The notes under the pieces: generated by a model
What the model saw: the letters and a program-made list of their open reading frames with translations, nothing else
Databases searched by the model: none
What the model was told of the DNA's origin: nothing
Position numbers and translations under genes: made by a program
Origin: an uncultured Saprospiraceae bacterium
Lineage (GTDB): Bacteria > Bacteroidota > Bacteroidia > Chitinophagales > Saprospiraceae
Assembly (NCBI GenBank): GCA_937981555.1
Contig: CALJOK010000046.1
Coordinates: 1-64,000, forward strand
DNA length: 64,000 nucleotides
Reading direction: 5' to 3'
Shown: positions 8,646 through 18,640 of the stretch, piece after piece
Layout: the number at the start of each line of letters is the position of its first letter
Numbering within the stretch: position 1 is the stretch's first letter

Positions 8646-9872
8646 TTAATCTATATTCCCTCCAGGATTTAATCCACTCGGAACTGTCGCTGGAATGGTC
8701 CGATCAAAACCAGGATCATCCAATGCTTGGATAAAAGCAATGATGTCTTGAATATCATTATTATTAAAGTTTTGTAGATTTCGTACATCATTGTCGATGT
8801 CGTTTTGATTGACATTTGGGTTAACATTTAGCCCATTGTTCCCTCCTCCACCATTGCCACCACCTCCGCCATTTCCCCTGGCGAAATTTCTAGCGGTGAT
8901 ATAAAATTGAATCGTTTCTTGCAAGTTACCGCCAACACCATTATGAAAATATGGACCAGTCTCTCCCAGATTTCTTAAGGTAGGCGTTCGGAATGCGTAC
9001 GAACCATTTGCACCTGCATCTGAAGTGGCTAACAAATTATTATCAGGGACACCAACAACATGTAATTCAAAGTCAGAAAACATCGGGCCGCTGTGGCAAT
9101 CGTCACAACCGATATCTTCGAATCGATCCATTCCTCTAATTTGAGCCTGAGTTAGTGCATTTTGATTTCCTGCTTGGAACTGATCGAACGGACTATCGGT
9201 AGCAATTATCGTTCTTTCAAATGCAGCAATAGCAGAACCAATATTAGTTGAAGTGATAGAGTTATTTGTTCCAAAGGCTGCGGTGAAAAGTGTATTATAT
9301 TGCCCAATATTACTTAATCGATTCACGATACTATCAAGTGCCACATTCTCATTAAAGGCATGACCTCGCATTTCTTCAAATGATAATAATGGTCCAAGTG
9401 CTTGAGCTTCTAAACTTCTCAATCTATTATCCCAAAACATCGGAGCTTGAGCTGGATCAATATTCCCATTTGCACTTATTCCATTAAAGGCCGTATTAAT
9501 TATGGTCGGCGTATTTCTGCCTCCAACTTCAATGTCATCGTTTACCGCATCAATTCTAGCTGGTCCCAATCCTTGACCTCCGACACCCATCGGCAACTCC
9601 CTTCCATCTGCATATCCAAAATCTGGATGATGACAAGTTGCACAAGCAACATCCTTTTCGCCCGAAAGAATTGGATCCCAGAATAGTAGCCTGCCAAGGG
9701 AGACCATAGAATTATTATTGACCGTTCCACCTGGCAAGTTGTTTCCATTTCCGTTCGGATCAATTTCATTAATATCTGTGATATTAGTATCTGTACTGGT
9801 AGAATCATCTTTTTGACATGAGGCAAAAAGAAAGAGGATGCTTAAAAGAAATATAATTTGAATGGATCTCAT
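8646..9872 (-). CDS. Di-haem cytochrome c peroxidase family lipoprotein
   Basis: MauG/CcpA-type di-haem protein, expected outside the cytoplasm, reducing peroxide or oxidising another substrate with c-type haems. It has 408 residues. Seen: lipoprotein signal with lipobox FASC (Cys19); two haem sites, CATCH at 77-81 and CDDCH at 256-260; and the conserved GRNTPTIINTAF and FRTPTLRNLGETGPYFHNG segments of the family. Between the second haem and the C-terminus is an Asn/Gly-rich low-complexity stretch (about 330-360), unusual for the family and possibly a flexible loop. Upstream is a long gene-free region shared with the divergent sigma factor gene. Confidence 0.9.
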   Translation of the reverse strand: MRSIQIIFLLSILFLFASCQKDDSTSTDTNITDINEIDPNGNGNNLPGGTVNNNSMVSLGRLLFWDPILSGEKDVACATCHHPDFGYADGRELPMGVGGQGLGPARIDAVNDDIEVGGRNTPTIINTAFNGISANGNIDPAQAPMFWDNRLRSLEAQALGPLLSFEEMRGHAFNENVALDSIVNRLSNIGQYNTLFTAAFGTNNSITSTNIGSAIAAFERTIIATDSPFDQFQAGNQNALTQAQIRGMDRFEDIGCDDCHSGPMFSDFELHVVGVPDNNLLATSDAGANGSYAFRTPTLRNLGETGPYFHNGVGGNLQETIQFYITARNFARGNGGGGGNGGGGNNGLNVNPNVNQNDIDNDVRNLQNFNNNDIQDIIAFIQALDDPGFDRTIPATVPSGLNPGGNID

Positions 9873-10275
9873 AAGAATTAGGTTTTTAAAAAATTAAAAA
9901 ATAGTAATCTGGTTCTTTCAATTCAAAGCAAAGGATTTCAACCTGAACTAGGTTCAGATAAAAAGATCCAACTTGAGTTTTGATAGAAAAGGGGAATTTT
10001 TAATTTTGGTATTTCTTTCTTAAAAAGAGGCAAAATAGAAGACCAAAATATAAGTGTAGATTAAATGCAGATACTATATTTTTAATTTGATAAATATAAA
10101 ATTATGTTCTTGCTGAGATTTTGTAAATTTGGCGTTTTAATTTGCTTAGCTATTATTTTTTTATAAAAAAATTAAAACAAGGTCAAACAGGCAAGTTAAA
10201 GTAAAGACAAAGTAACTTTCAAAAACCCTACCTTTAGATAAAGGAAAATAAGAAAAAGATATAAATATTTTAAAA
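9873..10275. other. 403-base divergent intergenic region
   Basis: No coding frame or RNA gene recognised. It is AT-rich and must carry the promoters for the peroxidase (left) and the sigma factor (right). A small palindrome, ctgaac-tag-gttcag, lies at about 9942-9956. A -7-like box TAAATTTG is at 10124-10131 facing the sigma gene, but without a matching TTG 17-23 bases upstream, so it is weak evidence. Confidence 0.4.
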
Positions 10276-10788
10276 ATGTCAAATTTCACCTCTATTTGCG
10301 AGGAGCCTATCTTTACCAAAATCTTTAAAGAGTACGCGAAATCGCTACATAGTTATTTGTATTACAAAACTGGAAATCACGATTTGTCGGAAGATTTAAC
10401 ACAAGAGGCATTTACTAAGCTTTGGAAAAATTGTGCTTCTGTTATTCCTGAAAGTGCCAAAGGCTATGTTTTTAAAACAGCCAATAACTTACTCATCAAT
10501 AATCATAACCATCAAAAAGTAGTGCTTAAGTTTGAAAATCTTCCGCACACCGATCGAAGTAATGAAAGTCCAGAATTTTTATTGGAAGAAAAAGAGTTTA
10601 AATCAAAACTCGAAGACGCCATTGCTTCTCTTCCTGAAAAGCAACGATTGGTTTTTCTGATGAGTAGAATTGATAAGAAAACTTATAAGGAAATCGCTGA
10701 GATTATAGGAATTAGTAAACAGGCGGTAGAAAAAAGAATGTATAATGCCTTGGATAGTCTAAGGCAAATTTCCAAAAATATAAGATAA
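10276..10788 (+). CDS. ECF RNA polymerase sigma factor (FecI-like)
   Basis: Extracytoplasmic-function sigma-70 factor of 170 residues. Region 2 (about 14-75) includes DLTQEAFTKLWKN, and region 4 (about 110-165) includes the helix-turn-helix segment TYKEIAEIIGISKQAVEKRM. It is followed by a FecR-type anti-sigma gene and a TonB receptor with an STN domain, the classic trans-envelope signalling trio. It should redirect RNA polymerase to the receptor genes when the receptor is loaded. The 132-base gap before fecR means the latter may have its own start site. Confidence 0.93.
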   Translation: MSNFTSICEEPIFTKIFKEYAKSLHSYLYYKTGNHDLSEDLTQEAFTKLWKNCASVIPESAKGYVFKTANNLLINNHNHQKVVLKFENLPHTDRSNESPEFLLEEKEFKSKLEDAIASLPEKQRLVFLMSRIDKKTYKEIAEIIGISKQAVEKRMYNALDSLRQISKNIR

Positions 10789-10920
10789 ATGATTGGTTGA
10801 TTAAGTAATCATTTGGTTTGAAACAGAAACAATTTTAAAAATAAATAAATAGTAAAGTAAGTCTTTTGAAAGGTAGAATGTCTTTATACTGTATTCTCCT
10901 TTTAATCATAAATATTAAAA

Positions 10921-11838
10921 ATGATAAATGACGAACAATTACATAAATGGATAAATGGCACATTGTCGGAAGAAGAGTTGAAAGTGTTTCAACTTCGACC
11001 TGAGTATGATTCTTTGATTGATGTATTTGAAAATACGAATGGACTTTCGGTTCCAAAATTCGATGAAGACAAAATGCTTGCCAAAATTTTACAAGAAGAA
11101 AAGAAAAAGGTTTCACCTGACAAGGGGAGAAGATTCTTTCTTTCTAGTTGGGCCAAATATGGCGTAGCTGCTTCTATTTTGCTATTAGCTGCTTGGCTTT
11201 TTTGGCCTCAATCAGATATGGTGAAATATGATTTAGCACAAGGTGAACGTACAGAAGCGACTCTGCCTGATGGTTCTAAATTTATATTGAATGCGGAAAG
11301 TAAATTGAGTTACAATAAAGAAACTTGGTCAACCAACAGAGTCATCAATCTAGAAGGCGAAGCTTTTTTTGAAGTTAAAAAAGGTTCCAAGTTTTCAGTT
11401 TATACTCCAAAAGGTAGCGTAAATGTTTTAGGAACAAAATTTAATGTTCGATCTAGAAATAATTTTTTAGATGTAAAATGCCAAAGTGGAAAAGTGGAAG
11501 TTGTAAACTTAGATGGAAATGTTCTGGGAGAATTAATTGCCAATGATGCGATTAGAGTTTCAGATAAAGGAAATATTGAAAAATGGAAAACGGTTCCTAG
11601 TGAAAAAGCAGATTGGGTTAATGGAGTTTTTAAATTTAAAAATGTAGCATTGAAAATTGTTTTGGAAGAATTGGAAAGACAATATCAAGTAAAAGTTGAT
11701 GTCAAGAATATAGATTCCAAAGATCAAATTTCCACTAGTTTTCAAAAAGGAAATTTAGAATTAGCATTAAAAACTATTTTAACACCACTTGGTATTTCTT
11801 ATGAAAAAGTGGATAGTCAGAATATCATTTTAAAATAA
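10921..11838 (+). CDS. FecR-family anti-sigma factor
   Basis: Inner-membrane anti-sigma factor of 305 residues. A cytoplasmic N-terminal part is followed by one transmembrane helix (about 80-96), a periplasmic FecR domain (about 105-200, with LPDGSKFILNAESKLSY and GTKFNVR) and a C-terminal DUF4974-like domain (about 235-300), the usual Bacteroidota layout. It would hold the sigma factor until signalled by the STN domain of the receptor encoded 12 bases downstream. Confidence 0.93.
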   Translation: MINDEQLHKWINGTLSEEELKVFQLRPEYDSLIDVFENTNGLSVPKFDEDKMLAKILQEEKKKVSPDKGRRFFLSSWAKYGVAASILLLAAWLFWPQSDMVKYDLAQGERTEATLPDGSKFILNAESKLSYNKETWSTNRVINLEGEAFFEVKKGSKFSVYTPKGSVNVLGTKFNVRSRNNFLDVKCQSGKVEVVNLDGNVLGELIANDAIRVSDKGNIEKWKTVPSEKADWVNGVFKFKNVALKIVLEELERQYQVKVDVKNIDSKDQISTSFQKGNLELALKTILTPLGISYEKVDSQNIILK

Positions 11839-11850
11839 TAATTACTGTAT

Positions 11851-14514
11851 TTGAATATTTATAACAATATATTTACAATTTTTTTTTCTCTTTTTTCACT
11901 TTCTCTTTTTTCTCAACAAAAATTAATTGAGATCAATCTAGAGGAGGTCTCTTTGGAGCAAGTAGTTCAGGTTTTAGAATCTGATTATGGTTTTCTTTTT
12001 TCTTATAAGGTCGATGATATTCAAGATGTCATTGTTCGCCCTCCTGCTAAAAAAACAACTATTGAGGTTTTTCTTTCTTCGATTTTAAAACCTACAGAAC
12101 TGGATTTTGAAATCGTGCAGAGCAATTATATTATATTAAAAAAGAAAAATGCAGTCGACAGCCCATCTGATTTAGCACCAAACAAAAGTCAAAACCTTTC
12201 ACTTTTATGCGGGAAATTAATCGATGGATTTTCTAAAGAGCCTGTTCAATTTGCCAATATTTATTTAAAGAATTCTTCTATAGGAACGACTTCCGAAATT
12301 GATGGATCATTTAGTTTATCTGCTGAAATAAAAAAAAACGATAGCATCATAATTAGCTATGTCGGTTATCCTTCCATTAAAGTTCTAGCTTCCAAATTAT
12401 TACGTCAACCTTGTTCAATTTTTACTTTTGAAACCTATGAGTTTCCGGATGATTTGGTTGTAGTTACAGCTTATCTGACTGATGGCATTAGTACGCAAGG
12501 GAATGGATCATATACTCAGTTGCAGCCTAATAAAATCAAGGCTTTGCCAGGGCAAGCAGAACCAGATGTGCTTAAAACGATTCAGTTTCTACCAGGTATT
12601 TCTTCTCCAGGCGGTTCCGCATCAAGTATCAGTATTAGAGGTGGAACACCTGACCAAAATTTGATCCTTTGGGAAGACATTCCGATCTATCATTCTGCTC
12701 ATTATTTTGGAAACCTTTCTGCTTTAAATCCATACATTATGGATCGAGCAAAAGTATATCGAGGTGGATTTAATTCAGAATATGGGGGGAGAATTTCAGG
12801 AGTGATAGATTTGAAGACGGAGGCTCTTTTAGATGGGAAATCTGACTATGACGTTGGGGTAAATTTTATTAATGCGTTCGCCAATGGAAAGATTTCTTTT
12901 TTGGAAAATAAAGTATCCCTGATTTTTTCAGTTCGAAGATCTATTTCTGAAGTTTGGCGATCACCTACTTTTAAAAACTATGCCCAAAGGGTACAGCGTG
13001 GAATTTTGTTTCAAACACCAAACAATGCTCCAACGTCCGACGAAATTGAAATCGATGATGAGTTTTACTTTTTTGATAGTAATGTAAAAGCTTCTTTTCA
13101 AGTTTCGAAAAAAGATAAAATTTCAATAGCAGGATTTTTTGGGCAAAATGATTTCCAATCGGTATTAAAAAATAATTTACGAAATCAAGTTCAGTCCGAT
13201 AGTTTATTTTTGGAGAACAGCGGTTTGAGTTTTGCTTGGGATCGAAAATGGAATACTCAATTTTCCTCAAAGTTAACCGCACTTGTTTCAGATTATCACT
13301 ATGATTATGATTATAGTATAGTAGGTTTGACTACTGGGCCACAAGATAAATTTGGCTTTAAAAAAAGTATGATTAATGAAAAGCAAATCCACTTTTCTAA
13401 TCAATATAAAACGAGCAAGGATCATAAAATAAAGTTTGGATATCAATTCATCAATTACGATGTAGCTTTTCAAGTAACCAAGCAAACTCGAGATAATCCA
13501 CAAGCGGACCAAAATAAAGTTTATGATTCAGATGTCCACATAGGTTACGCTTCATTTAATACCAATAAAGAAAAAAGGTTGGGTTTTGATTTTGGTTTAA
13601 GAGGTAGTTTTTTGGAAAGTGAAAATCAAAGCTATTTAGAACCTCGATTAAAAACTTGGTTTAAGCTTACGGATCATTTTGGTCTGAATTTTAATACTGG
13701 AAAATACTATCAATTTTTAAGTCAACTAGAGCAGATTGAAGGAGATCGATCTAGTATCGAAACGCCAGTTTGGGTTTTGGCAGGAGAAAAAGAAGTGCCA
13801 ATTTTGGATGCAACGCAATATCAATTAGGTTTTGTTTTTCATAAAAGTGATTGGTTAATTGATGTTCAATCCTATTATAAAAAAATTAATGGATTGACTT
13901 CCTTGGCTACTGGATTTGATGATGAACCATCGGGGATATTTCATTTGGGGCGAGCTGAAATTAGAGGGCTAGATATTTTGATAAAGAAGAGATGGGAAAA
14001 TTATTCGAGTTGGATCAGTTATTCTTTGAGTAAAGTGAAGCATGAATTCCCTACTTTTTTTGATATGGAATTTGATGCATCAAATGATCAACCTCATAAT
14101 TTTCATTGGGTGAATTTATGGAGTTATAAAAATTTTGAATTTTCCTTAGGTTGGAAATATGCGTCTGGTACTCCGTTTTCATTGAAGGAAAACTATACGA
14201 TTGATATTCAACAAGGAATGAATGGGCCAATAGAAAATATTCGACCTTTAGTCAATGAATTTAATAGTGAAAGATTACCTGCAAGGCATCAATTGGATGC
14301 TTCTGTGTTGTATAATTTTTATCCAAAAAATAGTAAAAAATGGAAAGGGAAGATTGGTCTTTCCTTTTTTAATATTTATAATAAAACCAATATTTATAAG
14401 CGAGGATTTTTTATGGATATTCGCCCGAATGTTCCTCCTGGTTTAGAATATACAGATCAATTAGAATTAGGATTTACACCCAATTTTGTGCTTAAATTTG
14501 AGTTTCAAAATTAG
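11851..14514 (+). CDS. TonB-dependent receptor with STN signalling domain
   Basis: Outer-membrane TonB-dependent transducer of 887 residues. Layout: signal peptide (1-21), STN domain (about 25-92), carboxypeptidase-D-like beta domain (about 118-195), plug (about 215-330, with LPGISSPGGSASSISIRGG and NSEYGGRISGVIDLKT), then the beta-barrel. The STN domain should contact the FecR protein encoded just upstream. The start appears to be TTG 11851: an in-frame TAA lies at 11839-11841 and no ATG occurs in the frame before the plug region. No SusD partner follows, so a siderophore or small solute is more likely than a glycan; the ligand is unknown. Confidence 0.92.
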   Translation: MNIYNNIFTIFFSLFSLSLFSQQKLIEINLEEVSLEQVVQVLESDYGFLFSYKVDDIQDVIVRPPAKKTTIEVFLSSILKPTELDFEIVQSNYIILKKKNAVDSPSDLAPNKSQNLSLLCGKLIDGFSKEPVQFANIYLKNSSIGTTSEIDGSFSLSAEIKKNDSIIISYVGYPSIKVLASKLLRQPCSIFTFETYEFPDDLVVVTAYLTDGISTQGNGSYTQLQPNKIKALPGQAEPDVLKTIQFLPGISSPGGSASSISIRGGTPDQNLILWEDIPIYHSAHYFGNLSALNPYIMDRAKVYRGGFNSEYGGRISGVIDLKTEALLDGKSDYDVGVNFINAFANGKISFLENKVSLIFSVRRSISEVWRSPTFKNYAQRVQRGILFQTPNNAPTSDEIEIDDEFYFFDSNVKASFQVSKKDKISIAGFFGQNDFQSVLKNNLRNQVQSDSLFLENSGLSFAWDRKWNTQFSSKLTALVSDYHYDYDYSIVGLTTGPQDKFGFKKSMINEKQIHFSNQYKTSKDHKIKFGYQFINYDVAFQVTKQTRDNPQADQNKVYDSDVHIGYASFNTNKEKRLGFDFGLRGSFLESENQSYLEPRLKTWFKLTDHFGLNFNTGKYYQFLSQLEQIEGDRSSIETPVWVLAGEKEVPILDATQYQLGFVFHKSDWLIDVQSYYKKINGLTSLATGFDDEPSGIFHLGRAEIRGLDILIKKRWENYSSWISYSLSKVKHEFPTFFDMEFDASNDQPHNFHWVNLWSYKNFEFSLGWKYASGTPFSLKENYTIDIQQGMNGPIENIRPLVNEFNSERLPARHQLDASVLYNFYPKNSKKWKGKIGLSFFNIYNKTNIYKRGFFMDIRPNVPPGLEYTDQLELGFTPNFVLKFEFQN

Positions 14515-14552
14515 AAAGGGCTGTCAGTACATTACACACTAACAGCCCTTTT
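14515..14552. terminator. Bidirectional terminator between TonB receptor and CBS gene
   Basis: A 10-bp stem (aaagggctgt 14515-14524 with acagcccttt 14542-14551) and a 17-base loop, flanked by A on the left and T on the right, lie between convergent genes. Confidence 0.8.
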
Positions 14553-14572
14553 CCATCTAATCAATTAAATTT

Positions 14573-15016
14573 TTAAACGATTTTGGCGCCTTCCTCTAAA
14601 ATGTCTTTGTACAAAATCGGTTGAGGATATTCTTTTCTCATAACATGCTTAATAACATCAAAAGCAGTAATCACTCCTTTCAATTTATTATCAAGATTAA
14701 CAACGGGTAAAGTTTTAAATCGACGATCAATAAATAATTCCGCCGCAGTTCCAACCTTATCTTTTGGTTCGATGACCAGTACATTGGTACTCATTACATC
14801 TTTGACCAATTCAAATTTAATAGATTCATGATTGATAGAATTTTTCCATAAATCATAGGACGTAATCATACCGACCAATTTGTGATCTTGATCAACAACT
14901 GGGATTTGTTGGATTTTTTCATTAACCATTAATTTTGAAATGTTGACCACAGTATCATTCGGATGAGCAACGATAGGGTCTGATCTCATGATTTTGCGTA
15001 CTTCTTGATTCAACAT
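14573..15016 (-). CDS. Tandem CBS-domain protein
   Basis: Stand-alone CBS pair of 147 residues: CBS1 at about 8-60 (KLVGMITSYDLWK) and CBS2 at about 72-125 (KLKGVITAFDVIKHV). CBS pairs typically bind adenine nucleotides or S-adenosylmethionine and signal energy state. No catalytic domain is attached and the neighbours give no partner, so the role is unknown. Confidence 0.9.
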   Translation of the reverse strand: MLNQEVRKIMRSDPIVAHPNDTVVNISKLMVNEKIQQIPVVDQDHKLVGMITSYDLWKNSINHESIKFELVKDVMSTNVLVIEPKDKVGTAAELFIDRRFKTLPVVNLDNKLKGVITAFDVIKHVMRKEYPQPILYKDILEEGAKIV

Positions 15017-15181
15017 AATTTTATTTTTTTAGTTTGGTTACCTGAATAATTAAAGTTAACAAAAATATTATCTTCGCCAAATAAAAATGCGTTAAATAAT
15101 ATCCTAATGTATAAGTAAAATTGGCAATTATTTGAATAAGAAAATTAAATTTCCTTTCTTTCAATTTTAAAAAATTAAAAT

Positions 15182-16729
15182 ATGAAAAACCTACTTTTCT
15201 TTTTCTTTCTATTTTTCTTTTTCAATTCTTGCCAAAAAACTAAAACAGATTCTCCACCCAATATCATTTTTATTTTAGCGGATGATTTGGGATACAATGA
15301 ATTAGGTTGTTATGGTCAAACAAAAATTGAAACACCAAATATTGATGCCCTGGCAGAAAATGGAATAAAGTTTACCCAACATTATTCAGGTTCACCAGTT
15401 TGCGCTCCTTCCCGTTGTATTTTTTTGACAGGACAACATTCTGGCCATGCATATGTTCGTGGAAATGATGAGTGGACATCTCGTGGGGATGTTTGGAATT
15501 TTGAAAAAGCGGTAAACGATCCAAATTTGGAAGGACAGTATCCAATGCCTTCAGACTCAATTACGATTGCTGAACTTTTAAAGGAAAAAGGATACGCTAC
15601 AGGTATGGTTGGGAAATGGGGATTAGGTGCACCACTTTCGGAAGGCATTCCAACCAAGCAGGGTTTTGATTTTTTTTATGGGTACAATTGCCAGCGTCAA
15701 GCACACACTTATTACCCCAAACATCTTTGGAAAAATGAAGAGAAAATTTGGTTAGATAATGATCTTGTTCCTCCTGGAACTCAACTTGAAAATATCGCTG
15801 ATTCGTTAGATGAAACTGCTTATAAAAAGTATACCCAAAAAGATTATGCGCCAACTTTGATGCACCAAGAAGCGCTTCAATTTATAGATCAAAATAAATC
15901 AAAACCTTTCTTTTTGTATTACGCTTCTCCAATCCCACATCTTCCTTTGCAAGCTCCTAAGCGTTGGGTTGATTTTTATGAAAATAAATTTGGTGCTGAA
16001 GATCCTTACCCAGGAGGACGAAGTTATTTTCCAAATTATCAACCTCGAGCAACTTATGCTGCGATGGTTTCTTATCTCGATGAGCAAGTCGGAGAGTTAG
16101 TTGAAAAATTAAAAGCTGAAGGAATCTATGAAAATACCTTGATCGTTTTTACTAGCGACAATGGACCAACTTATGATATTGGAGGAGCAGACTCTCCATT
16201 TTTTGAAAGTGCTAATCCTTTTCGAAGTGACAGAGGTTGGGGGAAAGGCTACACCCAAGAAGGTGGCATTCGAGTGCCAATGATTGCTCATTGGCCAGCC
16301 AAAATAAAAGAGAAAAGTACTTCTAATCAACTCTCCGCATTTTGGGATTGGCTACCAACATTTTGTGAAATGGCAGGAGTGGAAAGTACATTTCATTCTG
16401 ATGGTATAAGTTTGTTGCCAACGTTGAATGGAGAAAATCAAAAAGAGAATCATAAATTTTTATATTGGGAATTTCCATCGTATAAAGGACAGCAAGCAGT
16501 ACGAATGGGAAAGTGGAAAGCGATTCGTCAAAATATGTTTGATGGGAATATGGAAGTAGAATTGTTTGATTTGGAAAAAGACTTAGCTTGTCAAAATAAT
16601 GTGGCCAATCAATTTCCAAAGGTGGTTGGAGAAATGAAAATGATTATGGAAAAAGAACATCAAACTTCTGTGGTAGAGCGATTTAGAATTCCAATTCTTG
16701 ATGAAAAAACAAATCGAAATGAAAAGTAA
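15182..16729 (+). CDS. Lipoprotein arylsulfatase family enzyme
   Basis: Sulfatase (alkaline phosphatase superfamily) of 515 residues that hydrolyses sulfate esters after conversion of an active-site cysteine to formylglycine. Seen: lipoprotein signal with Cys17 (FNSC), metal-binding ADDLGYNELGCYG at about 33-45, sulfatase signature CAPSR with Cys74, KWGLG near 145, and FTSDNGP further on. The protein is probably displayed on the envelope for sulfated polysaccharides or metabolites. No SusCD pair is next to it. A membrane-anchored amidohydrolase gene overlaps its 3' end. Confidence 0.93.
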   Translation: MKNLLFFFFLFFFFNSCQKTKTDSPPNIIFILADDLGYNELGCYGQTKIETPNIDALAENGIKFTQHYSGSPVCAPSRCIFLTGQHSGHAYVRGNDEWTSRGDVWNFEKAVNDPNLEGQYPMPSDSITIAELLKEKGYATGMVGKWGLGAPLSEGIPTKQGFDFFYGYNCQRQAHTYYPKHLWKNEEKIWLDNDLVPPGTQLENIADSLDETAYKKYTQKDYAPTLMHQEALQFIDQNKSKPFFLYYASPIPHLPLQAPKRWVDFYENKFGAEDPYPGGRSYFPNYQPRATYAAMVSYLDEQVGELVEKLKAEGIYENTLIVFTSDNGPTYDIGGADSPFFESANPFRSDRGWGKGYTQEGGIRVPMIAHWPAKIKEKSTSNQLSAFWDWLPTFCEMAGVESTFHSDGISLLPTLNGENQKENHKFLYWEFPSYKGQQAVRMGKWKAIRQNMFDGNMEVELFDLEKDLACQNNVANQFPKVVGEMKMIMEKEHQTSVVERFRIPILDEKTNRNEK

Positions 16730-18485
16730 ATTTAAATATATAATAGTTCTAACGGTCGCATTATTTTCTTTATTTCTATTCTCTAAATATTTGATGATTG
16801 ATTTTCCAAAAGAAAAAAGCAGTATTTTTTTTAATGGAAAAATCATTACTCTGGAAGAGGATAGCAGAAAGGTGGAAGCCATTTTTGTAGAGAACGGAAT
16901 CATAAAATCGCTTGGAACGAAGGATGAAATGTTAGCATTGAAAAGTGATGAAACTAGGTTGATTGACTTACAAGGAAAAACATTACTCCCTGGATTTATA
17001 GATAGTCATACTCATCCAGCCTTATCTACTTTTTTACACGGGATGGTAGATTTATCTGGTTTTACTCATTCCTCTCCTGAGCAATTGTGGAACCATCTAA
17101 ATAGTGAAGTTAAGAATTTTGAAAAAGGGGAATGGATCATTTGTCGAGGGTTTGATCCGATTCTGATAAAAGGGTTAGCTGCCCCTCATATTAGTTTTTT
17201 AGATAGCATCGCACCTGAAAATCCCATCTTAATTATTTCTCAAAGTTTACATTCTTTTTGGGCAAATTCGAAAGGATTCGAATTAGCCAATATCTCAAAG
17301 GATACACCTGATCCTACCGAAATGAGTTTTTATGAAAAAGATAAAGATGGAGCGCTAACAGGTTTTATTGCCGAACAAGAAGCGATTAAACCATTCAATG
17401 AAATGTTGGAAGAATCCTTGACGCCAAAGGTTATGATTCAAGCCACACGGGAGGTTTTTGATGAATACTCTCGCAGCGGGAATACTACTATTGTTAGTAC
17501 AGGTCTAACGATAAAAGATGAAAAACCACTTCAATTATACGAACACTTCTCTGCGGGAAAGCCAAAATTGCTAAATCAATTTTTATCCTTTATTGGTTAT
17601 TTCCCAAAACGAAAACCAAGTGTTCGACACTTTATTTATGCAAGGCATGATAGAGCTTTTTTGTTGCCTGACTCTCCTGAGAATGGAGATGACTTTTATC
17701 GATTTTTAGGAATAAAACATTGGTATGATGGTTCGCCGTATACAGGGTCGATGTATTTATCTGAACCCTACAAAGTTTCGGATTTGACAAAAAATGGGTT
17801 GCAAATTCCTGAAGGATATGCTGGGAAAAGATTAATCGAGAAAAAAGATATGATTGATTTTGTAGAAAAATATCAAAAGCTAGGTTGGCAAATTGCCGTT
17901 CATGTGCAAGGTGATCAAGCGATAGAAGAAACAATTGATGCTTTTGAGAAAGTAAATAAAAACAATATAATTACAAATTCGAGACATCGCTTAGAGCATT
18001 GTCTTTTGCTGTCAGATACTTCGATCAAAAGGATGGCTAAGTTGAATATGACGCCAAGTATTCACATCAATCATTTATATTTTTACGGAGAAGCTTTGAA
18101 GAATGAAATAATAGGAGAGGAGCGAGGTGATCAAATATTACCAGTTGCAACGGTTAAAAATAATGGATTGAAATTTTCTTTTCATGCTGATCAGCCGATG
18201 TTTAAAAGTGATCCATTTCGATTAATTCAAACTGCTGTTTTAAGAAAAACAAAAGAAGGAAAATTAATGGGAGATGGAGAGCAAATTGAAATTGTGGAGG
18301 GACTAAAAGCGATGACTATTTACGCAGCTTGGCAAATCAAAATGGAAGATAAAATAGGTTCTATCAAAAAAGGCAAATATGCAGATTTTGTAATTTTAGA
18401 TAAAAATCCATTAGAAATTCCTACGACTGAATTAGAGAATATTCAAATTCTAAAAACGTATGTTCATGGAAATGAAGTGAAATAG
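16719..18485 (+). CDS. YtcJ-like amidohydrolase, membrane-anchored
   Basis: Metal-dependent hydrolase of the amidohydrolase-3/YtcJ family, acting on amides or related bonds; substrate unknown. ATG 16719 is chosen (588 residues); ATG 16701 is also in frame. Either start overlaps the sulfatase 3' end (11 or 29 bases). Seen: N-terminal transmembrane segment preceded by lysines, LLPGFIDSHTHP with the HxH metal pair, VHVQGDQAI and HRLEHC in the middle, SFHADQPM, and C-terminal GSIKKGKYADFVILDKNPL. The N-terminal anchor suggests action in the periplasm, unlike most cytosolic relatives. Confidence 0.9.
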   Translation: MKSKFKYIIVLTVALFSLFLFSKYLMIDFPKEKSSIFFNGKIITLEEDSRKVEAIFVENGIIKSLGTKDEMLALKSDETRLIDLQGKTLLPGFIDSHTHPALSTFLHGMVDLSGFTHSSPEQLWNHLNSEVKNFEKGEWIICRGFDPILIKGLAAPHISFLDSIAPENPILIISQSLHSFWANSKGFELANISKDTPDPTEMSFYEKDKDGALTGFIAEQEAIKPFNEMLEESLTPKVMIQATREVFDEYSRSGNTTIVSTGLTIKDEKPLQLYEHFSAGKPKLLNQFLSFIGYFPKRKPSVRHFIYARHDRAFLLPDSPENGDDFYRFLGIKHWYDGSPYTGSMYLSEPYKVSDLTKNGLQIPEGYAGKRLIEKKDMIDFVEKYQKLGWQIAVHVQGDQAIEETIDAFEKVNKNNIITNSRHRLEHCLLLSDTSIKRMAKLNMTPSIHINHLYFYGEALKNEIIGEERGDQILPVATVKNNGLKFSFHADQPMFKSDPFRLIQTAVLRKTKEGKLMGDGEQIEIVEGLKAMTIYAAWQIKMEDKIGSIKKGKYADFVILDKNPLEIPTTELENIQILKTYVHGNEVK

Positions 18486-18640
18486 AATTTGCCACTATTC
18501 TTTAACTTTTAAAAAGAAATACTTTTTGTAGTAAAAGTCTTCCTTCGTAGATTTCAAGATTTACTTTGTAGAAAAATAAATACTTATTAAAATTAGTTTT
18601 ATACTTTTATGAAATCTTATTTAATCAAAAACAAATAACA

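Noticed and set aside
8830-8885. Repetitive cca/cct-rich DNA
   Set aside because: It encodes the Asn/Gly-rich loop of the peroxidase and is low-complexity coding sequence.
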